From positions 1-25,760 of the forward strand of contig CANQRC010000012.1 of NCBI GenBank assembly GCA_947626155.1: DNA of 25,760 nucleotides, given 5' to 3'. The DNA is from an uncultured Clostridia bacterium (GTDB taxonomy: Bacteria; Bacillota; Clostridia; Christensenellales; UBA1242). How positions within the stretch are numbered: position 1 is the stretch's first letter; each line of letters opens with the position of its first letter. The notes below the pieces were generated by a model. That model was not told the DNA's origin, ran no database searches, and worked only from the letters and a program-made list of their open reading frames with translations. Positions 8,385 through 16,155 of this stretch are shown one piece after another. Both the position numbers and the translations under genes were made by a program.

Positions 8385-8930
8385 ATGTTTGTTATCTTGT
8401 CCGGAGTTTCTGGCTCTGGAAAAAACACGGTGATAAATCAACTTTTAGGGAAGAAGAAAAACCGCTTTTTGATTAAGTCTGCCACCACAAGGGAAAGGCG
8501 AGAAAGCGACAATGCCTATGAGTTTATGACCGAAGAGGAGTTTGACAGGCGGGAGGCGAACGGCGAATTTTTTGAGACAATCAGGGCGCACACTTGCCGC
8601 TACGCAACTCAAAACCGCGAACTTCAAAAGGTGATTGACAATCCTCAAAATGTGTATTTTAAAGATATTGATGTTGTGGGCGCGCAAAAATTGGTGAAAT
8701 ACTTGAAAGGGAAAGCAAAAGTTTTGACGGTGTTTTTGGATGTTCCAGACGACGTGCTTCACGAGAGGTTAATCAAGCGCGGAGAGAGCGAAGAAAAAGC
8801 GCAGTTAAGGCTCTCGCGCGGAAAAATGGAAAGGCAGTATAAGCCAAAATATGACTTGATTATAGACAATGATGATTTGGACCGCACGGTTGAACTTATA
8901 AGCGAGAGATTAAAAAAAGAGGGTTTTTAG
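8385..8930 (+). CDS. Guanylate kinase-like P-loop kinase, divergent
   Basis: A 181-residue nucleoside monophosphate kinase of the guanylate kinase fold, which would phosphorylate GMP to GDP in the cytoplasm. The P-loop is GVSGSGKNT, where Gmk usually has GPSGaGKST. TTRERR matches the GMP-binding TTRxPR region, EFFE matches the following Glu motif, and RYAT replaces the usual YGT. The stretch KDIDVVGAQKL corresponds to EIDxQGA, and ERLIKRGES with LSRGKMER to the lid. The start at 8385 is fixed by GGAGG four bases upstream; an earlier in-frame ATG lies upstream of the promoter -10. The changes at usually fixed positions suggest a diverged paralogue, so I give no gene symbol. It converges on ltaS with nine bases between stops. 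Confidence 0.75.
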   Translation: MFVILSGVSGSGKNTVINQLLGKKKNRFLIKSATTRERRESDNAYEFMTEEEFDRREANGEFFETIRAHTCRYATQNRELQKVIDNPQNVYFKDIDVVGAQKLVKYLKGKAKVLTVFLDVPDDVLHERLIKRGESEEKAQLRLSRGKMERQYKPKYDLIIDNDDLDRTVELISERLKKEGF

Positions 8931-8939
8931 CCATCTTTT

Positions 8940-10940
8940 TTATGTAAGATTGTTCAAATATATTTTCTCATATTTTTCTTGTTTTGAGAAGTAAAGTTCT
9001 GCCTGCTGCTTAAACTTTTCCATGTCTTGTGAGGTGGCGTCCAAATTGAGCGGCTCGGCATCAGAAATGTTTTGACTGAAAAAGTTTTTGTTGAACATTC
9101 CGCCCTGATGGGAGGCAAAGAACGAATTTTCAATTTCGTCTTCATACAAGTTGTAGCCTTGAACAAGGTTTTTGTTGTATTCAAAGCCATAAAGTTGACA
9201 AAGCGTTGGGAAGATGTCATAGGTGTTGCAGAAACTGTCGCGGTAGCCACTTTGCAACTTTTTGCTGTAAATCATAAGAGGAATGTGATGCGCCTCAATG
9301 TTGGAATAGTCATCTTTTGTAATGCCTTTAAGCGTGATTCCCAAATTGTCATAATAGCAGTTGTGGTCGGCGAACAAAACAACTGTTGTGTCATTTATAT
9401 GTCCCGTCTCTTCAAGCCTTTCAAACAGTTTTCCAATCATGTTGTCGAAATCCATTGCGGCAACTTTATATCTTCTAAGTTCTGCAAGCAAACCATCAGA
9501 AACGTCCAATGAGTAGCCAAGTTCCTGCGAGTGCTCTTTCACCCAAGCGGAATAATTCTCAAACTCCGCGTCATATTTTTCATAATACTCTTTGAAGCGT
9601 GGGTTGTCGTTTGTGGCATAAGGGCCGTGAGTGGAGATTGTTGCATAGCTTGTCAAAAACTTCGTGTCTGGGTCGGATGGAATAAAATCGTCTATAAAAG
9701 TTGAAATAAAGTCTGCGTCAGAAATCCAATCCCCAAACCATGCGCTTTGCTCTTTATAATTTTCCATTGAAATAAATTTGTCAAAACCAACGCCGCCTTC
9801 CAGATAATTTGGGTCTCTTTGATAGAAAGATCTTTGATAGGAGTGAAAATAAGTTGTTTGAACTTTTTCTCCTTCGTGGGCCTTTTTAAAAAGTTTTGGC
9901 AAGGTGTAGGCATAATCATATTTTCCAAGTTTATAGTGTGATTCCAAGGTATTCAATTTTGGCATGTTTCCACTAAGCACAATGCTTTCGCTGACGTTTG
10001 TTTTATTGTGGCCATAGAAGTTTGTAAAGACTGTTGCGTCATATTGATTTAAAGTGGACGCGTCTTGCATTGTGAATAAGTCATAAACATGAGGCGTCAA
10101 AATTGGGTCATAAGCAAACCACTCATGGCTTTCGCACAAAATTGTGATAAGGTTATCATTCGAGAAATCAGTTTTAATTTTTTCAACTTGCCCATCTTGA
10201 ATAAATTCTAAAAGTGATTTTCTTTCATCTAGCGAGATTTTATTGCTGAATACAAAGAAGTCAAAGAAGTTTTTAAAATAAAATCCATAATAGCCAAAAC
10301 TTTTGTAGGCGTCAACTTTGAAGCGAAAACTGTCCCATAGGTAACTAACATTATTTTCTATGTATTCGCTTTGCGCGTTGGTCACATATGCAGTTTCGCC
10401 TGCGTAAATTGACACGCCACAAAGTTCAAACAAAATTACAAATATTAGTGCAAAAGCCTTTGTAGAAAATTTTTCTGACAACTCAACTTTGGTTTTGTTC
10501 AATTTAACAATTGCAAGTGTGGAAAGTATGATTGCTATGAGCAGGCCTATATTTAAGATAATTGATTTAAAATCAATGAATTCCCATCTAAATGCGGCAG
10601 CGCCCTCAGCACCCAAGAAGAAGTAGTCCATTGAAAACAAATCGCCAAAAATTCCAAAAATTGTTGCGTTGACGGCATTTAACAACACTTGAAGGGCAAT
10701 AAAAAACCAGAAGAAACCAAGGGAGACCCATTTGTTTGGCATGATGTAAATTATTCCCGCAAAAATGAATGCCCCGCCAATGTTAAACAAAAACCTTGTT
10801 GGAATTGTTTGCCAAAAGCCCAAATACCAAAAATTTATCATGTCAAGAAAAAGCGAGCAAAAGATAAAAAACAAAGGCAAGATGAGTTTGTTGGTTGAAA
10901 ATACATTGGATTTTTCTCTTTGTTCAGATTTCTTCTTCAT
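8940..10940 (-). CDS. LtaS-like membrane sulfatase-family polyglycerol-phosphate synthase
   Basis: Membrane enzyme of the lipoteichoic acid synthase family, which transfers glycerol phosphate from phosphatidylglycerol to a growing chain outside the cell. The 666 residues begin with a basic stretch and about five membrane helices (roughly 20-185), then an extracellular alkaline-phosphatase-fold domain. Matches to the LtaS active site are the metal-ligand Glu in LCESHEWF (about 270), the nucleophile Thr in NKTNVSES (about 316), His in STHGPY (about 435) and the Asp-His pair in LFADHN (about 526). AGGGA lies five bases before the ATG. It could make another glycerol-phosphate polymer or modify a glycan rather than build classical LTA. 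It supplies a possible acceptor polymer for the acyltransferase operon downstream, which is inference. Confidence 0.85.
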   Translation of the reverse strand: MKKKSEQREKSNVFSTNKLILPLFFIFCSLFLDMINFWYLGFWQTIPTRFLFNIGGAFIFAGIIYIMPNKWVSLGFFWFFIALQVLLNAVNATIFGIFGDLFSMDYFFLGAEGAAAFRWEFIDFKSIILNIGLLIAIILSTLAIVKLNKTKVELSEKFSTKAFALIFVILFELCGVSIYAGETAYVTNAQSEYIENNVSYLWDSFRFKVDAYKSFGYYGFYFKNFFDFFVFSNKISLDERKSLLEFIQDGQVEKIKTDFSNDNLITILCESHEWFAYDPILTPHVYDLFTMQDASTLNQYDATVFTNFYGHNKTNVSESIVLSGNMPKLNTLESHYKLGKYDYAYTLPKLFKKAHEGEKVQTTYFHSYQRSFYQRDPNYLEGGVGFDKFISMENYKEQSAWFGDWISDADFISTFIDDFIPSDPDTKFLTSYATISTHGPYATNDNPRFKEYYEKYDAEFENYSAWVKEHSQELGYSLDVSDGLLAELRRYKVAAMDFDNMIGKLFERLEETGHINDTTVVLFADHNCYYDNLGITLKGITKDDYSNIEAHHIPLMIYSKKLQSGYRDSFCNTYDIFPTLCQLYGFEYNKNLVQGYNLYEDEIENSFFASHQGGMFNKNFFSQNISDAEPLNLDATSQDMEKFKQQAELYFSKQEKYEKIYLNNLT

Positions 10941-10958
10941 AAATTCCCTGCTTAATAT

Positions 10959-10988
10959 ATTCTAACACAGAAAAAAAGATTTTTTCAA
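10959..10988 (-). promoter_or_regulatory. Promoter of the ltaS-like gene
   Basis: Minus strand: TTGAAA (10988-10983), 18 bases, then TGT-TAGAAT (-10 at 10964-10959). It diverges from the amidase-like gene. Confidence 0.55.
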
Positions 10989-11005
10989 GAAAATGAAACA
11001 ATTTT

Positions 11006-11033
11006 TCGACAATTTTCACCCAGATTGCATAAA
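11006..11033 (+). promoter_or_regulatory. Possible promoter of the amidase-like gene
   Basis: TCGACA (11006-11011), 16 bases, CATAAA (11028-11033) with a TTG just before it. Weaker than the other promoters in the window. Confidence 0.35.
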
Positions 11034-11054
11034 AAACAAGAGAAAGGAGAGGTA

Positions 11055-12083
11055 ATGGCAAACGAAAATTTTTACATAGGCGGAAATGACGAACATGGCG
11101 TTAATCCGCCAACTCAGGGCAAAAGGACGCCCGTTATTCCCGGCCTAAACAGGCAAATTTATGAAAACGAATTCAACCGCGCCGCAAAGAACTATTTTTT
11201 GGAGGCGTGCCTTAGGCAGGGCTTTTCTGTTTATAATGTCAAGCCCGAGGAGCAAGATGTTTCAATAAATGAGAGGATTGTCAGAATTAACAGGCAAAAC
11301 CTGACGCTTTTGGTCACTTTTGCTTACAACGCTTTTGGCGACAATTTTAATTCGGCTTCTGGCGTGGAAGTTTTTTATTCGCCAACAAATCCAAAGCCAA
11401 GCCAAAGCCGTGCGCTTGGGGAAAATTTGTATAGAAATTTGATTAAAGGCACGCCGCAAAACGGCCGCGGAGTGAAGACTTTGGATGCGGGCGTTCTCTC
11501 ACGTGTCAATTGCACCTCGGCGCTTGTGGAGGCGGGTTTTATGACAAACTTGGCAGAGGCGCGCCGCATGATAAATCCACTTTGGCAAATTGAGGTTGGC
11601 GAGGAGTGTTGCCAGGGAGTTTGCGACTTTCTGGGCGTGGAATATCTTCCAAGGGGAAATGTGGCAAACTATCCGCTTTTGCGGCGCGGAGCAAGCAACA
11701 ACTTTGTTATGCTTTTGCAGTTTATCTTAAATCAAAATGGCGCAAACCTTACAATTGACGGCGTGTTTGGGCAAAACACCGAAAACGCAGTCAGGGCTTT
11801 CCAGCAAGAAAATTCGCTTTCGGTTGATGGAGTTGTTGGGCAAAACACTTGGAGAACGCTTTTGTTCCTTCCGCCTTATCCAACTGTAAGGCAAGGCAGC
11901 CGCGGAATATATGTTTGGTTTTTGCAAAGCCTGCTTGAAAGCAATCAAATTCCTGTGGGCGGAATTGACGGCATTTTTGGAGAGAAAACTCAAAACGCAG
12001 TCAGGACATTCCAAACAAACAACTCCCTTGCCGTGGACGGGGTTGTTGGGCCAAACACATGGAACGCTCTTGCCAGAATTTAA
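11055..12083 (+). CDS. Amidase_3-like cell-wall protein with two C-terminal peptidoglycan-binding domains
   Basis: A 342-residue relative of N-acetylmuramoyl-L-alanine amidases (Amidase_3), which cut the bond between MurNAc and L-Ala using zinc. H14 (DEHG) and E37 or E39 (YENEFNRA) match the first two zinc ligands, and E159 (ALVEAGFMTN) matches the catalytic Glu. At the third ligand, where the family has SIHxNA, this protein reads TFAYNA, so the His is Ala90. Two PG_binding_1 repeats follow (about 215-275 and 280-342), each with DG(I/V)FG..T..AVR.FQ..N.L.VDGVVG..TW. There is no signal peptide, as in some spore or autolysin amidases. The start at 11055 is set by AAAGGAG five bases upstream. 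Activity may be altered or lost, but the protein should still bind the wall. Confidence 0.8.
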   Translation: MANENFYIGGNDEHGVNPPTQGKRTPVIPGLNRQIYENEFNRAAKNYFLEACLRQGFSVYNVKPEEQDVSINERIVRINRQNLTLLVTFAYNAFGDNFNSASGVEVFYSPTNPKPSQSRALGENLYRNLIKGTPQNGRGVKTLDAGVLSRVNCTSALVEAGFMTNLAEARRMINPLWQIEVGEECCQGVCDFLGVEYLPRGNVANYPLLRRGASNNFVMLLQFILNQNGANLTIDGVFGQNTENAVRAFQQENSLSVDGVVGQNTWRTLLFLPPYPTVRQGSRGIYVWFLQSLLESNQIPVGGIDGIFGEKTQNAVRTFQTNNSLAVDGVVGPNTWNALARI

Positions 12084-12106
12084 AGCCACAACAAGTGGCT
12101 TTTTTC
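12084..12106 (+). terminator. Terminator after the amidase-like gene
   Basis: AGCCAC and GTGGCT pair around an AACAA loop and are followed by a run of T. It begins directly after the stop codon. Confidence 0.85.
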
Positions 12107-12228
12107 TTGACAAATAAACAAAATTGAGGATTTTATTAGCAAAAATGCTGAAAAAAGCGTGAAAAAATAGTATTTTTTTGAAAAATTAGAAAAATATTTA
12201 ATATTTTTTGAAAAATATTGTCAAATGC

Positions 12229-12257
12229 TTGACATAAAAATTGCACCCTCCTAAACT
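12229..12257 (+). promoter_or_regulatory. Promoter of the small histone-like gene
   Basis: TTGACA (12229-12234), 17 bases, TAAACT (12252-12257). The expected start is near 12264, giving a leader of about 36 bases. The -10 overlaps the left arm of an inverted repeat whose right arm holds the ribosome binding site. Confidence 0.6.
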
Positions 12258-12296
12258 AACAATAAGTCGAGAAAAACAAAAATTTTTTAGGAGGGT
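12245..12296. repeat. Perfect 11-base inverted repeat containing the ribosome binding site
   Basis: ACCCTCCTAAA at 12245-12255 is the exact reverse complement of TTTAGGAGGGT at 12286-12296, with 30 bases between. The right arm contains the whole ribosome binding site AGGAGG of the histone-like gene. A transcript starting upstream of 12245 would hide this site in a hairpin; one from the 12229-12257 promoter would not. Confidence 0.6.
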
Positions 12297-12299
12297 AAA

Positions 12300-12518
12300 A
12301 TGGCAACAAAAACAACCGCAACAAAAACTGCAACAAAGGCACCTTGCAAAAAATGTGCAGCCGCTGCCGCAAAGCCAGCAGCTAAACCAGCAGCAAAGAC
12401 AACAACAAAGGCCGCAGCAAAACCAGCTGCTAAAACAACAACCAAAACTGTTGCAAAGCCTGCAACAAAAACCGCTGCAAAGAAGCCTGCTGCAAAACCT
12501 ACAACAAAGAAAAAGTAG
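12300..12518 (+). CDS. Small Lys/Ala/Thr-rich histone H1-like protein
   Basis: A 72-residue protein of almost only Lys, Ala, Thr and Pro, in degenerate repeats of the AAKPAAKTTTK kind, like the low-complexity tails of bacterial histone H1-like proteins and of HU proteins. It has a single CKKC at residues 16-19, which is unusual in such tails and might bind metal or form disulfides. A strong ribosome binding site (AGGAGG, five bases before ATG), its own promoter and its own terminator argue that this is a real and well-expressed gene. A nucleoid-binding role is likely from charge alone and is inference. The frames on the other strand through this repeat are low-complexity shadows. Confidence 0.75.
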   Translation: MATKTTATKTATKAPCKKCAAAAAKPAAKPAAKTTTKAAAKPAAKTTTKTVAKPATKTAAKKPAAKPTTKKK

Positions 12519-12532
12519 GAAAACCAAGAAAG

Positions 12533-12559
12533 AAGCCCCTCGCCGGGCTTTTCTTTTTT
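12533..12559 (+). terminator. Terminator after the histone-like gene
   Basis: AAGCCC pairs with GGGCTT around CTCGCC, followed by TTCTTTTTT. It separates this gene from the surface-modification operon. Confidence 0.85.
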
Positions 12560-12622
12560 GAAAGTGCTTGGCAGGTTGTTGAAATTGGCCATTTCCCAAA
12601 AGTCCCAAACGCACTTTTTTGC

Positions 12623-12652
12623 TTGACAGAAAAAATGGCGTTATGTTATACT
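12623..12652 (+). promoter_or_regulatory. Promoter of the surface-modification operon
   Basis: TTGACA (12623-12628), 18 bases, TATACT (12647-12652) preceded by TGT: consensus -35 and extended -10. It probably drives all eight genes from 12682 to 20402, since gaps between them are tiny or negative and no terminator is seen inside. Confidence 0.75.
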
Positions 12653-12681
12653 TGACAAAGCAAAGTCACCAGGAGTTTGGC

Positions 12682-13515
12682 GTGGAAGAAATTGGAAAAA
12701 GAATAAGAAAAAAGATGTTTTTGACGGCATACGGGCAAAAGGCAGCACATTTAGCGCCAGCGTTTTCTGTGGCAGAGATTGTTTATGTGCTTTACAAAAA
12801 GATTTTGAAGTTTGATGTTAAAAATCCAAATTGGAAAGATAGAGACAGATTTATTTTAAGCAAGGGGCACGCCTCACTTGCGCAATATGTGATGTTAAAC
12901 GAAGTGGGCATTTTGAGTGACGAAAAATTAAATTCTTTTTGCTCACCCGGAAATTCCATTGGCGGGGAAGTTAACCCTCATGATTGCCCGGGCATTGAGG
13001 TGTCAACTGGTTCTTTGGGACACGGCCTAGGCTTTGGCGTTGGGCAAGCAATTGCTTTAAAAATAGACAAATCTCCTGCAAAAGTTTATGTTGTTGTTGG
13101 AAACGGGGAGATAAACGAAGGCGTTGTGTGGGAAAGCGTGATGGCGGCTCACAAATTTTCTTTGGACAACCTTGTGGTCATCTTGGACGACAACAAAATT
13201 CAAAAAATGGGCTACACTGCTGACACCATGAAAATCCGTTCTTGGAAAGAGAAGTGGGAGGCTTTTGGCTGGCAAGTTGACGAGATAAAAGACGGCCACA
13301 ATATGGACGAAATTTATGACGTTTTGTCTAAACCCAACGAAGCAAACAAGCCAAGAGTTGTTATTGCAAACACAATTAAGGGGAAAGGCGTTTCAATCAT
13401 GGAGGGAGACCCCAATTGGCATTGGCGCATGCCAAACAAGAAAGAGTTGGGCGTTTTCATGGAGGAATTAAACATTACACCAGAGGAGATTGAGCAATGC
13501 AAAAAGCGTATTTAA
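12682..13515 (+). CDS. Transketolase-like enzyme, N-terminal (TPP-binding) subunit
   Basis: First half of a split transketolase, which moves two-carbon ketol units between sugars using thiamine diphosphate. The protein is 277 residues from GTG at 12682, chosen because AGGAG lies six bases before it and the promoter ends at 12652. LSKGHAS, STGSLGHGLGFGVG and GNGEINEG..WE match transketolase motifs. In the TPP motif the usual GDG is GNG: the metal-binding Asp is Asn141. The next gene is the second half, overlapping by 19 bases. Split transketolases are common in sugar and natural-product clusters. By analogy with enzymes that pass a C2 ketol unit to a carrier protein in some natural-product pathways, it could feed the carrier protein two genes downstream; this is inference. 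Confidence 0.85.
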   Translation: MEEIGKRIRKKMFLTAYGQKAAHLAPAFSVAEIVYVLYKKILKFDVKNPNWKDRDRFILSKGHASLAQYVMLNEVGILSDEKLNSFCSPGNSIGGEVNPHDCPGIEVSTGSLGHGLGFGVGQAIALKIDKSPAKVYVVVGNGEINEGVVWESVMAAHKFSLDNLVVILDDNKIQKMGYTADTMKIRSWKEKWEAFGWQVDEIKDGHNMDEIYDVLSKPNEANKPRVVIANTIKGKGVSIMEGDPNWHWRMPNKKELGVFMEELNITPEEIEQCKKRI

Positions 13516-14423
13516 TGGCCTTGTTTGAATTGGCGGAAAAAGACCCCAATGTTTTGTTGCTTCTGGCTGACAGCGGAACGGCGTATGACGAATTATTTAA
13601 AAAATACTTGCCAAATCAAATTTTAGATTTTGGAATTGCAGAGGAAAACATGGTTGCGGCGGCAGGCGGAATGGCAAGTTGTGGAAAAATACCTTTTGTA
13701 TATACTGCAAGCACTTTTTTGGCATACAGGTCATTTGAATTTATAAGAAATGATGTTTGCCTTCAAAACGCGAACGTCAAATTTGTGGGCATGGGAGAGG
13801 GAATGTCTTGGAGCACACTTGGACCAACGCACCACACAACAGAAGAGTTGGCGCTGCTTAGAGTTTTGCCAAATTTAATTGTTTTGTCTCCATCTTGCCC
13901 AAGCGCAGTTGGACAATGCGTAAAATTTGCATATCAGCATCAAGGGCCAGTTTACATTAGGATTGGAATGGGCGGAGAGCCTGAGCTGTATGACAAGCCT
14001 GTTGATGTGCTGAAAAATCAGACATTAAAAGACGGCTCAGACATTTCAATATTTGCTACTGGCAGCGTTATAAACGAGGCGCTAAAGGCTGCAGAAATGT
14101 TGTCGCTGAAAGGCGTTTCGGCAAAAGTGATTGATGTTTGCGCAATTTCTCCATTTGACAGAGAAAATGTTATTGCTGAAGTGAAAAGCAAAAGAGGAAT
14201 TGTCACTGTTGAAGAACATAATGTTGTCGGCGGGCTTGGAAGCATTGTTTCAGAAATTGTAGCGGAAGAAGGGCTTAAAGTCAACCTTCTCAAACTTGGC
14301 ATACAGCACGGCTTTGCAAAAGGCTATGGAACGCTGGCGCAGGTGAGAGAACAAAACGGACTAGACCACAACAGCATTGAAAGGGAAATTTCCGCTTGGC
14401 TTTCAAATGGAGGTGCTAAATGA
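13497..14423 (+). CDS. Transketolase-like enzyme, C-terminal (pyrimidine-binding) subunit
   Basis: Second half of the split transketolase, 308 residues. It has the pyrimidine-binding domain with the catalytic Glu in GIAEENMVAAAGGMA (about residues 49-50) and a C-terminal transketolase domain (about 185-300; IFATGSVINEAL..A, VIDVCAISPFD, VEEHNVVGGLGS). The start overlaps the end of the N-terminal subunit by 19 bases, with AGAGGAG upstream, so the two halves are translationally coupled. Its stop overlaps the next start (ATGA). The two parts are in different frames by design; nothing suggests a frameshift in one ancestral gene. Confidence 0.9.
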   Translation: MQKAYLMALFELAEKDPNVLLLLADSGTAYDELFKKYLPNQILDFGIAEENMVAAAGGMASCGKIPFVYTASTFLAYRSFEFIRNDVCLQNANVKFVGMGEGMSWSTLGPTHHTTEELALLRVLPNLIVLSPSCPSAVGQCVKFAYQHQGPVYIRIGMGGEPELYDKPVDVLKNQTLKDGSDISIFATGSVINEALKAAEMLSLKGVSAKVIDVCAISPFDRENVIAEVKSKRGIVTVEEHNVVGGLGSIVSEIVAEEGLKVNLLKLGIQHGFAKGYGTLAQVREQNGLDHNSIEREISAWLSNGGAK

Positions 14424-16141
14424 TAGAGGCAAATTTTGTGGAGTTAAAAAGGCTAGCAAAAAGTCCCGTCTTGCAAGAATCCAAGGTTAAAGCGGTTTTA
14501 ATGGGTGATTGTGCCACGCAGCATTTGGCAACGGCCATTCGCGGCGCGAGCGTTTATTACAACAACCCAATTCAAGTGGTGGACATTGACTACAATTTAA
14601 TTGACGCCCAAATTCTGGACAAGAATTCGGAACTGTATTCTTCTGCGCCAAACTTTACCATAATTTTTATGTGCACAGAAAAATTGCAGCAAGCATTTTA
14701 CAGCAGCAGTAAGAAAGAGTCTTTTGCCGAAGATATTTATCAAAAGATAAAAACTAATTGGATGCAAATCAGCCAGAATATTTCCACAAATATTATTCAG
14801 TTCACTTTTGCAGAAAATAGTGACGGCGTTTTTGGAAATTATGCGCTGAAGACTGAAAGTTCGTTTTTGTTTCAAGTTAAAAAGCTGAATTATTTACTTT
14901 CGCTTGGATGCCAAGAGATAAAAAATGTGTTTTTGCTTGACCTTAACAATGTCTTGATAAGTGCTGGGGGGGGGATTTTTAAAGATGACCGACTCTATTA
15001 CATGGCGAAAATGCCAATTTCTCTTGAGGCCTTGCCAGAAGTAGCAAAACAAGTTGTTGACATTATCTCTGCGGCAAACGGAAAAATCAAAAAATGTGTT
15101 GTTTGTGATTTGGACAACACTTTGTGGGGCGGCGTAATTGGTGACGACGGGCTTAACGGAATAGAAATTGGAGAACTTGGCGTTGGGCACGCTTTTGAAG
15201 ACTTGCAAACTTGGCTAAAACAACTTAAAGAAAGGGGAATAATCTTAGGCGTTTGCAGCAAAAACTCAGAAGAAAATGCAAAAGAGCCTTTTATAAAACA
15301 TCCAGACATGATACTTCGTTTGGATGATTTCTCTATTTTCGTTGCAAATTGGCAAGACAAGGCCACTAATTTAAAATACATTCAAAAGACGCTGAACATT
15401 GGAATGGACAGCATTGTGTTTTTGGATGACAATCCATTTGAAAGAAATCTTGTAAAATCACTTATTCCAGAAATAACTGTTCCCGACCTGCCAGAAGACC
15501 CAGCGCTGTATTTAAGTTATTTAAAAGGTTTAAACCTGTTTGAAACGGCATCTTTTTCTTCTTCCGACAAGGACAGAACCAAGCAATATCAGGCGGAAGT
15601 GAACAGGCTGGAAACAGAAAGGCTGTTTGATAACTATGACGACTATTTAAAAAGCCTTGAGATGGTTGCAGAGGTTTGCCCGTTTGATGATTTTCAAACG
15701 CCAAGAATTGCCCAATTGACTCAGCGCTCAAATCAGTTTAATTTAAGAACTGTTAGATGCACAGAGCAGGACATAACAAATTATAAAGAAAGCAACGAAT
15801 ACATCACACAATATTACACTTTGCGAGACAAATTCGGTGACCACGGGCTGATAAGCGTTGTGATTTTGAAAAAGCAAAATGACGCGCTGTTTGTTGAGAA
15901 CTGGCTTATGAGTTGCCGCGTTTTGAAAAGAGGGATGGAAGAATTTATTGCAAACAACATAATTCTGGCGGCAAAGGAAGCGGGCTTCAAAAAAGTTGTG
16001 GGGCAGTATATCAGGACTGCCAAAAATTCAATGGTAGAAAAACTCTACCCTTCGCTTGGGTTTGAAGAAGTGGGAGAGGGCTTATTCGAGGCGGATGTGT
16101 CCACTTATGCTTTGAACAAAACTTATATAACAAAAAAATAA
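14420..16141 (+). CDS. FkbH-like HAD-superfamily enzyme, predicted acyl (glyceryl) loader, with an in-frame G9 tract
   Basis: A 573-residue FkbH-like protein. Studied FkbH members take a C3 unit from 1,3-bisphosphoglycerate, remove phosphate and leave glyceryl on an acyl carrier protein. The N-terminal part (about 1-180) resembles the SGNH-like region of long FkbH proteins. The HAD core has CDLDNTLWGGVIGDDG with nucleophile Asp near residue 230, VCSKNSEENA and FLDDNPFERN. The C-terminal part (about 400-573) is GNAT-like. The start overlaps the transketolase stop (ATGA), with GGAGG upstream. Nine G at 14966-14974 encode Gly183-185 in a loop before the HAD core. With ten G the frame stops at once (GAT TTT TAA); with eight it stops about 35 codons later. 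As sequenced the gene is ON. The exact acyl group is not known. Confidence 0.88.
   Translation: MIEANFVELKRLAKSPVLQESKVKAVLMGDCATQHLATAIRGASVYYNNPIQVVDIDYNLIDAQILDKNSELYSSAPNFTIIFMCTEKLQQAFYSSSKKESFAEDIYQKIKTNWMQISQNISTNIIQFTFAENSDGVFGNYALKTESSFLFQVKKLNYLLSLGCQEIKNVFLLDLNNVLISAGGGIFKDDRLYYMAKMPISLEALPEVAKQVVDIISAANGKIKKCVVCDLDNTLWGGVIGDDGLNGIEIGELGVGHAFEDLQTWLKQLKERGIILGVCSKNSEENAKEPFIKHPDMILRLDDFSIFVANWQDKATNLKYIQKTLNIGMDSIVFLDDNPFERNLVKSLIPEITVPDLPEDPALYLSYLKGLNLFETASFSSSDKDRTKQYQAEVNRLETERLFDNYDDYLKSLEMVAEVCPFDDFQTPRIAQLTQRSNQFNLRTVRCTEQDITNYKESNEYITQYYTLRDKFGDHGLISVVILKKQNDALFVENWLMSCRVLKRGMEEFIANNIILAAKEAGFKKVVGQYIRTAKNSMVEKLYPSLGFEEVGEGLFEADVSTYALNKTYITKK
14966..14974 (+). repeat. G9 homopolymer inside the FkbH-like gene
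   Basis: Nine consecutive G in an AT-rich coding region, in the context GCT-G9-ATT. Loss or gain of one G truncates the protein before its catalytic HAD domain. Runs like this mutate by slipped-strand mispairing in known contingency genes. Confidence 0.85.
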
Positions 16142-16155
16142 AAAGGAGAAAAATC

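Noticed and set aside
11025..11054. Earlier start for the amidase-like gene at 11025
   Set aside because: The extra residues (MHKKQEKGEV) are encoded by the leader that contains the ribosome binding site of the ATG at 11055.
12245..12296. Invertible promoter bounded by the 11-base inverted repeat
   Set aside because: Only 30 bases lie between the arms, too short for a known invertible promoter, and no recombinase gene is nearby.
12198..12614. Long Cys/Phe-rich or Gln-rich open frames across the histone-like gene
   Set aside because: They are other-frame readings of the AAK/ACA-type repeats and lack ribosome binding sites.
13497..13515. Overlap of the two transketolase genes as a possible frameshift in one gene
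   Set aside because: The second half has its own ATG and ribosome binding site, and split transketolases are a common arrangement.
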